Shown piece by piece: positions 1-5,239 of a stretch of 5,239 nt of DNA; within the stretch, counting starts at the first letter, position 1, and each line of letters starts with the position of its first letter. Origin of the DNA: Sabulitectum sp964571965 (GTDB lineage: Bacteria > Fermentibacterota > Fermentibacteria > Fermentibacterales > JCC-6); NCBI GenBank assembly GCA_964571965.1, contig CAZNFQ010000127.1, positions 1 through 5,239 of the forward strand, in the 5' to 3' direction. The position numbers were made by a program, and so were the translations under genes. A model generated the notes under the pieces. That model had not been told where the DNA came from. It made no database searches and saw only the letters and a program-made list of their open reading frames with translations.

Positions 1-233
1 GTTCTCTTGCCGGGCTTGTCTTTGCCCGGATAGCTGTTTTTGCAGTCAACAGGTTCTTCCCTGTAAGACTGGACGGAGATGTGTATTGGATAGATGTGCT
101 ACCTGGAATCTTTCCCGAAGGCCTGGCCGCGGCGGTTACGCTGGCCACCATGGGAGTATGCCTTCTGGTTGCGGTTATGCCGGCATTTTCTTCCGTATCA
201 CTGTCTCCTTCGGAAGCGCTCAGGTATGAGTGA
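1..233 (+). CDS. lolC/E: LolC/LolE-family lipoprotein-releasing permease, C-terminal end (5' truncated by window)
   Basis: This is the tail of an inner-membrane permease of the FtsX/MacB-like superfamily that, with LolD, extracts mature lipoproteins from the inner membrane and passes them to a periplasmic carrier. The reading frame begins at base 3 and gives 76 residues before TGA at 231-233. Visible are the end of one hydrophobic helix (about residues 1-20), a short extracytoplasmic stretch with DVYWIDVLP (residues 26-34), a last transmembrane helix (about 40-62), and the terminal SPSEALRYE. The Y-x-I-D-x-L-P loop and the P-x-EALRYE ending are typical of LolC/LolE and argue against a MacB or FtsX assignment. 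LolC and LolE cannot be told apart from this fragment; many non-enteric bacteria have only one such permease. lolD follows with an 8-bp overlap, which supports the identification. The 5' part lies outside the window. Confidence 0.88.
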   Translation, partial: SLAGLVFARIAVFAVNRFFPVRLDGDVYWIDVLPGIFPEGLAAAVTLATMGVCLLVAVMPAFSSVSLSPSEALRYE

Positions 234-927
234 TACTGCAGTGCTTACAGCCAGTGATCTTCACTGTTCATACGGAAAAGGTGAAACCTCCATTAAGGTT
301 ATCAGGGGCGTTTCCCTCTCGGTAAACAGGGGAGAGGTGGTGGCTGTTACAGGCCCCAGCGGTTCAGGCAAGAGCACGCTTCTTCATGCTCTTGGTCTTC
401 TGGAAAGACCCGAAGCCGGGAGGGTGACCGTCTGCGGACTTGATGGATGGGAACTCGGCAGCGGAAAGAGAGCCTGGCTGCGGAACCGTTCAATAGGATT
501 CGTATTTCAGTTCCATCATCTTCTGGAAGAGTTTACTCTGCTGGAGAATACGGCAATGCCCTGTATGATATCGGGCATGAACCGCACCGATTCCATGAAG
601 AAAGCTTCCCGCCTTCTTGACAGGGTCGGCCTAAGCCACAGGGTGTCCCATTTCCCCTCCAGGGTATCAGGGGGAGAGAGACAGAGGACAGCCCTTGCCA
701 GGGCGCTGGTCATGGAACCGGATATCGTTCTTGCAGACGAGCCCACAGGGAACCTCGATGGAGCCACCAGCAGGGAAGTTGAAAAACTGATCATGGAACT
801 TGCATCGGAGGGCAGACGCTCTTTTCTAATGGCCACTCACAGCATGGAGCTTGCATCGGCGGTACACAGACAGCTGTTCCTTGAATCAGGTTTTCTTCGG
901 GATGCGCAGGGAAACCATGTCACTTAA
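226..927 (+). CDS. lolD: Lipoprotein-releasing ABC transporter ATP-binding protein LolD
   Basis: This 233-residue protein is the cytoplasmic ATPase that powers lipoprotein release by the LolC/E permease; the length is normal for LolD. All ABC motifs are present: Walker A GPSGSGKST (43-51), Q-loop Q95, signature VSGGERQR (147-154), Walker B IVLADE (167-172), D-loop GNLD (175-178) and H-loop His205. The stretch after the Q-loop, FHHLLEEFTLLEN (96-108), is characteristic of LolD rather than MacB or FtsE. The ATG at 226 was chosen because it places the N-terminus where LolD proteins begin. The same frame is open back to an ATG at 94, but that would overlap the permease gene for 140 bp and adds a sequence unlike any LolD. 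The ribosome site is weak (GGAAG at 212-216, 9 nt away), so translation probably depends on ribosomes finishing the permease, whose stop lies 8 bp inside lolD. Fourteen of 20 arginines use AGA/AGG. Confidence 0.95.
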   Translation: MSDTAVLTASDLHCSYGKGETSIKVIRGVSLSVNRGEVVAVTGPSGSGKSTLLHALGLLERPEAGRVTVCGLDGWELGSGKRAWLRNRSIGFVFQFHHLLEEFTLLENTAMPCMISGMNRTDSMKKASRLLDRVGLSHRVSHFPSRVSGGERQRTALARALVMEPDIVLADEPTGNLDGATSREVEKLIMELASEGRRSFLMATHSMELASAVHRQLFLESGFLRDAQGNHVT

Positions 928-947
928 GTATATATTTGATACGCAGC

Positions 948-969
948 CGGTGTTTTTTTACGAACACCG
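948..969 (+). other. Small perfect hairpin in the lolD-clpC gap
   Basis: CGGTGTT (948-954) pairs exactly with AACACCG (963-969) around an 8-nt, T-rich loop, 20 bp after the lolD stop and 26 bp before the clpC start. A second, weaker fold can form from 963-977 (AACACC against GGGGTT with one mismatch and a 3-nt loop). It would use the right arm of the first hairpin, so the two exclude each other. No convincing T-tract follows: only TTTT at 976-979, six bases after the first stem. It is therefore not a standard intrinsic terminator. It may reduce read-through, stabilise the lolD 3' end, or be chance. I saw no clear CIRCE, CtsR-like or sigma-32-like heat-shock site in the gap. Confidence 0.4.
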
Positions 970-982
970 ACGGGGTTTTGTA

Positions 983-992
983 AAGGGGGAGA
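983..992 (+). promoter_or_regulatory. Strong Shine-Dalgarno sequence for clpC
   Basis: The purine run AAGGGGGAGA lies just before the TTG at 996; AAGGGGG (983-989) leaves 6 nt to the start and the GGAG at 988-991 leaves 4 nt. It decides the clpC start, because an in-frame TAA at 981-983 rules out anything further upstream and no ATG, GTG or other TTG lies between. Confidence 0.8.
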
Positions 993-995
993 TTT

Positions 996-3422
996 TTGCC
1001 GGACAGTTATACTGACAGGGCCAGAAAAGCTTTGATAGAAGCCAGGGCAGAGGCTGCCAGGGCCGGTCGGAGAGAAATAGGGAGTGAATTCATCCTCTAT
1101 GCGGTTCTCAGTGTGGACGGATCGGGAGCATCCTCCATCCTCAGAAGTCTGAAGGTGAAAACCGGCGAGATGCGTTCCCATCTCAGATCCAATCTTCTTT
1201 CCGTCAGACCTGCCGGACAGATCGACCGTACCTCCCTCACCTGGAGCAACAGGTCCAGGGCAATTCTGGCGGAATCCAGAGGGCAGGCGGCTAAACTGGA
1301 TTCAGATGTGATATCAACCGAACACTTCCTGCTTGCAATGGCCAGGGTCGAAAGCGGAGCATCAGCAATTCTCCGGCAATACGGAGTGCACTACGAGAAT
1401 CTTTTCGAAGCGGTAAGGGCCTCCGTGAACAGAAATGCCGGTGATCCTGAAAAAACCAGTTCAGCACTGGAGTATTTCTGCAGGCATCTCACTCTTCATG
1501 CCACGGAAGGAACCCTGGACCCTGTTATCGGAAGATCCAGAGAGATCGACAGGGTGGTTCAGGTGCCTTGCCGCCGCACAAAATCCAACCCGGTACTCAT
1601 CGGTGAGCCGGGGGTGGGTAAAACCGCCATAGTCGAGGGACTTGCCCTGAGAGTCCTTTCAGGAAGGGTGCCCCTTCCTCTGTACGGAAAGAGAATAATG
1701 GCTCTGGATATGGCTTCCGTACTGGCTGGAACAAAATACCGGGGTCAGTTCGAGGAGAGGCTGAAGGCACTTCTTCGTGAGATCAGGGAAGCCGGTAACG
1801 TTGTTCTCTTCATCGATGAGGTTCACTCCATAGTTGGAGCGGGTGGTGCCGAAGGGGCAATCGACGCTGCAAACCTTCTCAAACCGGCTCTTGCCAGGGG
1901 TGAATTTCAGTGCATTGGTGCAACCACTCTGGACGAGTACAGAAGAAGAATAGAGAAGGACGGAGCTCTGGAGCGCAGATTCCAGCCGGTTCCCATAGAC
2001 CCTCCCACCGTGGAACTTACCGTGGAGATACTCAACGGTCTCAAGGACAGGTATCAGCGGCATCACAATTCGGTATTCTCCGATGATACCCTGAGGAACT
2101 GTGCAATTCTAGCCCATCGCTACATAAGCGGCAGGCATCTTCCCGACAAAGCCATCGACGTGATGGACGAGTCCGGTGCCAGAGCCCATGCCAGGGCATC
2201 GAGCCCTCCTGAATCTCTCATTGCCCTGCACGACAGGCTGGTGGATCTCAGGAAGGAAGCCGACAATGCAGCAAGCGAGAGGAATCTCAGAGCCGTGGCC
2301 GAGGTGGGCGACGAAATTACAAGGCTGGAGAAGGCTCTGGAGGAATCCAGGAACCACTGGATAGAAAGTCTTCCTCCAACTGAGATATCCCTGGATGACA
2401 TTACCGCGGTCGTTTCGGAAATGACGGGCATTCCCATAAGCAGAGTGGGTGAAAGCGAGATGGCCAAGCTGGCCGGACTCGAGAAAAGGATGTCACGGAG
2501 CATAATAGGACAGGAGACCGCCCTTAACCACATAGCCGGGGCCATTCGCAGAAGCCGGGTAGGCCTTCGGAGCAGAACAAGGCCCACCGGGTGCTTTCTC
2601 TTCCTCGGTCCCTCGGGGGTTGGTAAGACTGAAACCGCAAGGATACTGGCAGAACAGGTATTCGGAGATGTTCATTCACTTATCCGAATAGACATGTCTG
2701 AATACAGGGAGGGTTTCTCCGGTTCCAGGCTTGTGGGAGCACCCCCCGGATACGTCGGCTACGATGACGGAGGCCAGCTGACGGAGAAGGTAAGAAGAAA
2801 GCCCTACTCCGTGGTTCTTCTCGATGAGATAGAGAAAGCACACTCAGACGTTTACAACATGCTGCTTCAGGTAATGGACTATGGCAACATGACCGATAAT
2901 TACGGAAGGAAAATCGACTTCAGCAATACCATAATCATCATGACCGCCAATTTGTCCGGGAACAGATATGGCGGAAGTACGGTTGGTTTCCTTCATGAAG
3001 ACGGAGAATCAGACGCTGAAGCCGTTCTTGCTTCTGCCAGAGCTCTATTCCCTCCTGAGTTCATGAACAGACTGGATGCAGCGGTGGTTTACAACCCGCT
3101 GAAGGTGGAAGACATAAAACAGATCGTGGACATTCAGCTTAATGATGTTCGCGAAAGACTGGTGGAGCTCAGGATCGATCTGATGCTGGAACCTGAGGCC
3201 CTGGACCTTCTTGCTGAAACTGGATACAGCAGGGAAGCCGGAGCCAGACATCTGAGACGAACCATTCAGAGGCTTCTGGAAGATCCCCTGACGGACATGC
3301 TCATATCCGGAGAACTCACCGGCGGATGCACTATAAACGCCAGACGGAACGGTAGCAGTCTCTCCTTCTCACTGGAGTGTGCTGAACACATATCCAGTCA
3401 AACCACGGAGGTTAGTGTATGA
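996..3422 (+). CDS. clpC: ClpC-type AAA+ unfoldase (Clp protease ATP-binding subunit)
   Basis: This 808-residue, two-ring AAA+ ATPase unfolds proteins in the cytoplasm, most likely for degradation by ClpP. Domains in order: two Clp_N repeats (about 4-65 and 82-143); AAA-1 with Walker A GEPGVGKT (203-210), pore loop KYRG (247-250), Walker B LFIDE (271-275), sensor GATT (308-311) and arginine finger ERRF (326-329); a short charged middle domain (about 403-462); AAA-2 with Walker A GPSGVGKT (538-545), pore loop GYVGY (585-589), Walker B VVLLDE (606-611), arginine finger NR (691-692) and sensor-2 GAR (749-751). The short middle domain and normal ClpC length exclude ClpB, which has a middle domain of over 100 residues, and ClpA, which essentially lacks one. 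VGF (663-665) sits where the ClpP-docking loop of ClpA/ClpC lies; ClpB lacks it. The start is TTG, supported by a strong ribosome site, an in-frame stop 15 bp upstream, and an N-terminus (SYTDRARKAL) that aligns with the Clp_N start. The gene overlaps bamA by 4 bp. No clpP or adaptor gene is in the window. Confidence 0.94.
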   Translation: MPDSYTDRARKALIEARAEAARAGRREIGSEFILYAVLSVDGSGASSILRSLKVKTGEMRSHLRSNLLSVRPAGQIDRTSLTWSNRSRAILAESRGQAAKLDSDVISTEHFLLAMARVESGASAILRQYGVHYENLFEAVRASVNRNAGDPEKTSSALEYFCRHLTLHATEGTLDPVIGRSREIDRVVQVPCRRTKSNPVLIGEPGVGKTAIVEGLALRVLSGRVPLPLYGKRIMALDMASVLAGTKYRGQFEERLKALLREIREAGNVVLFIDEVHSIVGAGGAEGAIDAANLLKPALARGEFQCIGATTLDEYRRRIEKDGALERRFQPVPIDPPTVELTVEILNGLKDRYQRHHNSVFSDDTLRNCAILAHRYISGRHLPDKAIDVMDESGARAHARASSPPESLIALHDRLVDLRKEADNAASERNLRAVAEVGDEITRLEKALEESRNHWIESLPPTEISLDDITAVVSEMTGIPISRVGESEMAKLAGLEKRMSRSIIGQETALNHIAGAIRRSRVGLRSRTRPTGCFLFLGPSGVGKTETARILAEQVFGDVHSLIRIDMSEYREGFSGSRLVGAPPGYVGYDDGGQLTEKVRRKPYSVVLLDEIEKAHSDVYNMLLQVMDYGNMTDNYGRKIDFSNTIIIMTANLSGNRYGGSTVGFLHEDGESDAEAVLASARALFPPEFMNRLDAAVVYNPLKVEDIKQIVDIQLNDVRERLVELRIDLMLEPEALDLLAETGYSREAGARHLRRTIQRLLEDPLTDMLISGELTGGCTINARRNGSSLSFSLECAEHISSQTTEVSV
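3407..3411 (+). promoter_or_regulatory. Shine-Dalgarno sequence for bamA, inside clpC
   Basis: GGAGG lies within the last codons of clpC, 7 nt before the bamA ATG at 3419. The spacing is ideal, so bamA can recruit ribosomes itself as well as receive those ending at the clpC TGA (3420-3422), which overlaps the bamA start as ATGA. Confidence 0.85.
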
Positions 3423-5239
3423 GGCTGACGGCATCTATCATTTTCTTTTTCATCGGTTCAGCCCTTGCGGTGAATGTATCGGAAGTAAGCGTGGAGGGCA
3501 ACGGGTATGTTTCCGATTCCCTGATAACGAGAACCCTTGGCATAAGTGTCGGACAGGAATACACTTCTTCAGACCTTCCCGGAAGAGTACTGGATCTTTT
3601 CAGTCTGGGGTATTTCTCCGATATCGACGTGGAGGCTGACACCACCGGTGGGGATCTTCGATTAACAGTAACGGTTCTGGAGAACCCCATCCTGGCTTCC
3701 GTTGAGATCAGGAATCACGGAGCTCTCGACGAGAGCGATCTGCTGGACACCCTGGAGCTCTATCCGGGACAGACCGTATCCATCAACGACATTGACAAGG
3801 CTGAAGACCTCATTCTTTCTCTTTTTGCAGAGAAGAACAGACATCTGGCCCGGGTGGAACACCTCTGGCTGGAACCTGACGCAGACGGCAGAAGGGTACT
3901 TGTCTTCGATCTCGACGAGGGACCGGACGTGAGGGTTGGAGAAATTGCTTTCACAGGCAACAGCGTTTTTTCGGATGAAGACCTTCGTGGTGAAATGAAG
4001 ACAAAACAGGACAGTTTCTGGAGAAGCGGCAAGCTGAAGCCGCAGCAGTTCCAGGAAGACCTGGACAGAATCGCTGAATTCTATCACAACAGAGGCTATC
4101 CCGATGCGGCAGTCACGGGAACCGAAAGGTATCTGCTTCCGGACGGGGATCATTTTCACATTGACATTTCAGTTTTCGAGGGACCGTACAGGGTGTTTGG
4201 AGACGTGGAATTCTCGGGTAATCTGGAACTCTCGGACTCCCTTCTGGGGTCTCTCAGTGAGATGGAGAAACTGGAGCCCTATTCGGTGGAGAAACTGAGC
4301 AGTACCCTGGAGTCCATCTATTCAGCATACCAGGACAGAGGTTACTTTTATGCCTCGGTGAACCCCATTGTGGAACAGTCAGAGGATGCTGATTCAGCGG
4401 TGAACATAACCTTCGTTTTCGAAGAGGGGGAAAGAGCCCACATAAGAAAGGTTGAAATAGTAGGCAACTCACGAACCCATGACAATGTGATCAGACGAGA
4501 GTTAACAGTGATCCCGGGCGATCTTTTCAGAAGATCCGCCATGATGCGTTCATTGAGGAACGTGTACTATCTGAACTATTTCAATGACGTAATACCTGAT
4601 TTCAGGTCCATAGACGGCACTCCCGATGTGGACATGATACTCACGGTTGAAGAGAAGGCCACCGGAAAATTCGGAATAGGAACCAATTACAGCGGAGCTG
4701 ACGGTTTCAGCGGTTACCTTGAGGTGGCAGAAACGAATTTCTTCGGCAGAGGTCAGAACCTCGGGGCAAGCTACGAGTTCTCCAGCAGACTTCAGAATGT
4801 TAAGATAAGCTTTACCGAGCCCTGGTTCAGAGATACGCCGCTCACCCTCGGAGGCGAACTGTACCACACTACCACCGATTACTCGGAGTACGACCGCAGG
4901 CGCACAGGTGGGTCCGTTGTTGTGGGCAGGCCGCTTCCCTGGATCGATTTTACCTCAGCCAGCATACGTTACACCCTGGAGAAGGTGGACGTTTTCAACA
5001 TAACCGACAACTCCGACAGCTATTACTACACACTGAGAGAAACCAGCTGGCCCAGGTGGGACAGTTCCATAAGGTTCGGAATAACAAGAGACAGCCAGGA
5101 CAGGCAGATATTCCCCGGAGAGGGTTCAAGGAATACCTTCAGCGTAGATCTTACCGGCGGTTTTCTAGGGGGAGACCTGGGCTTCCAGAAATACCTCTTC
5201 GATTCAACATGGCATACTCCCCTGTGGTGGAAATTCTTC
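3419..5239 (+). CDS. bamA: Outer membrane protein assembly factor BamA (3' truncated by window)
   Basis: BamA is the outer-membrane Omp85-family protein that folds and inserts beta-barrel proteins. The frame is open from ATG at 3419 to the last base, giving 607 residues with no stop. A signal peptide is clear: positive residue at 2, hydrophobic core 5-12, and an A-L-A cleavage site (15-17). Five periplasmic POTRA domains follow at about 19-90, 91-171, 171-257, 257-340 and 341-417. Several show the usual pattern, for example LGYFSDI (63-69), NRGYPDAAV (224-232) and DRGYFYASV (306-314). The barrel begins near residue 418 with FGIGTNYS, then ETNFFGRGQNLG (438-449) and SFTEPWF (464-470), which match the first strands of BamA barrels. 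The signal peptide and five POTRAs favour BamA over TamA (three POTRAs), and the barrel start matches too. The lid-loop VRGF-type motif and the C-terminal strand lie beyond the window, so completeness cannot be judged. The start overlaps the clpC stop (ATGA) and has GGAGG 7 nt upstream. POTRA 2 lacks the usual GY turn (NRH at 140-142). Confidence 0.95.
   Translation, partial: MRLTASIIFFFIGSALAVNVSEVSVEGNGYVSDSLITRTLGISVGQEYTSSDLPGRVLDLFSLGYFSDIDVEADTTGGDLRLTVTVLENPILASVEIRNHGALDESDLLDTLELYPGQTVSINDIDKAEDLILSLFAEKNRHLARVEHLWLEPDADGRRVLVFDLDEGPDVRVGEIAFTGNSVFSDEDLRGEMKTKQDSFWRSGKLKPQQFQEDLDRIAEFYHNRGYPDAAVTGTERYLLPDGDHFHIDISVFEGPYRVFGDVEFSGNLELSDSLLGSLSEMEKLEPYSVEKLSSTLESIYSAYQDRGYFYASVNPIVEQSEDADSAVNITFVFEEGERAHIRKVEIVGNSRTHDNVIRRELTVIPGDLFRRSAMMRSLRNVYYLNYFNDVIPDFRSIDGTPDVDMILTVEEKATGKFGIGTNYSGADGFSGYLEVAETNFFGRGQNLGASYEFSSRLQNVKISFTEPWFRDTPLTLGGELYHTTTDYSEYDRRRTGGSVVVGRPLPWIDFTSASIRYTLEKVDVFNITDNSDSYYYTLRETSWPRWDSSIRFGITRDSQDRQIFPGEGSRNTFSVDLTGGFLGGDLGFQKYLFDSTWHTPLWWKFF

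Noticed and set aside
94..225. 44-residue N-terminal extension of lolD starting at ATG 94
   Set aside because: It overlaps the permease coding sequence in another frame, has no resemblance to LolD N-termini, and the ATG at 226 gives the normal LolD length.
936..964. Possible promoter: TTGATA (936-941), 17-bp spacer, TACGAA (959-964)
   Set aside because: The -35 is good, but the -10 matches only three of six consensus bases and lacks the final T; it also overlaps the hairpin. Too weak to call as a feature.
948..979. Intrinsic terminator after lolD
   Set aside because: The stem is only 7 bp and no continuous T-tract follows it; the long T-run (953-959) falls in the stem and loop instead.
1659..2066. 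135-residue minus-strand open frame opposite clpC AAA-1
   Set aside because: It is fully antisense to conserved AAA-1 motifs, with no supporting features.
2120..2587. 155-residue minus-strand open frame opposite clpC
   Set aside because: It is antisense to the middle and AAA-2 domains of clpC, has low-complexity serine/leucine content, and no motif or ribosome site supports it.
996..3422. ClpB disaggregase as the identity of the AAA+ gene
   Set aside because: The middle domain is about 60 residues instead of over 100, and a VGF ClpP-docking loop is present.
3662..4159. 165-residue minus-strand open frame opposite bamA
   Set aside because: It lies wholly antisense to well-conserved bamA codons, shows no recognisable domain, and is explained by the codon bias of the + strand gene.

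Overview
The window comes from a diderm (Gram-negative-type) bacterium. It carries the end of a lipoprotein-release permease, its ATPase LolD, a ClpC-type AAA+ unfoldase, and most of an outer-membrane assembly factor, BamA. All four genes are on the + strand, and coding density is close to 100%. Base composition looks roughly balanced to slightly GC-rich. Arginine is written mainly with AGA/AGG (14 of 20 arginines in lolD, counted by hand), and ATA isoleucine is common. This codon usage is unlike enteric bacteria. Together with a ClpC-type rather than ClpA-type unfoldase in a diderm, it points away from Gammaproteobacteria, possibly to a deltaproteobacterial, FCB-group or candidate-phylum lineage. 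That placement is inference and the phylum cannot be fixed from this window.

Layout: (1) 1-233, the last 76 residues of a LolC/LolE-family permease, ending in its final transmembrane helix. (2) 226-927, lolD, overlapping the permease stop by 8 bp. (3) 928-995, a 68-bp gap with a small perfect hairpin (948-969) and a strong Shine-Dalgarno sequence. (4) 996-3422, an 808-residue ClpC that starts with TTG. (5) 3419 to the window end, bamA, overlapping the clpC stop in an ATGA arrangement with GGAGG placed inside the end of clpC; 607 residues are present and the gene runs off the window.

Three of the four products serve the outer membrane. LolC/E and LolD extract mature lipoproteins from the inner membrane, some of which are Bam-complex components in well-studied species. 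BamA inserts beta-barrel proteins into the outer membrane. The fourth, ClpC, is a cytoplasmic protein-unfolding ring that probably feeds ClpP, and it sits between lolD and bamA, tightly joined to bamA. From memory, the order lolC/E-lolD-bamA (then skp and lpxD) occurs in several deltaproteobacterial genomes, so clpC looks like the unusual member of a familiar cluster.

I found no mobile element, CRISPR array, RNA gene or clearly novel system. The most notable points are the clpC-bamA coupling, the TTG start of clpC, the small structured gap before it, and some mixed ClpA/ClpC features in the second AAA+ domain.
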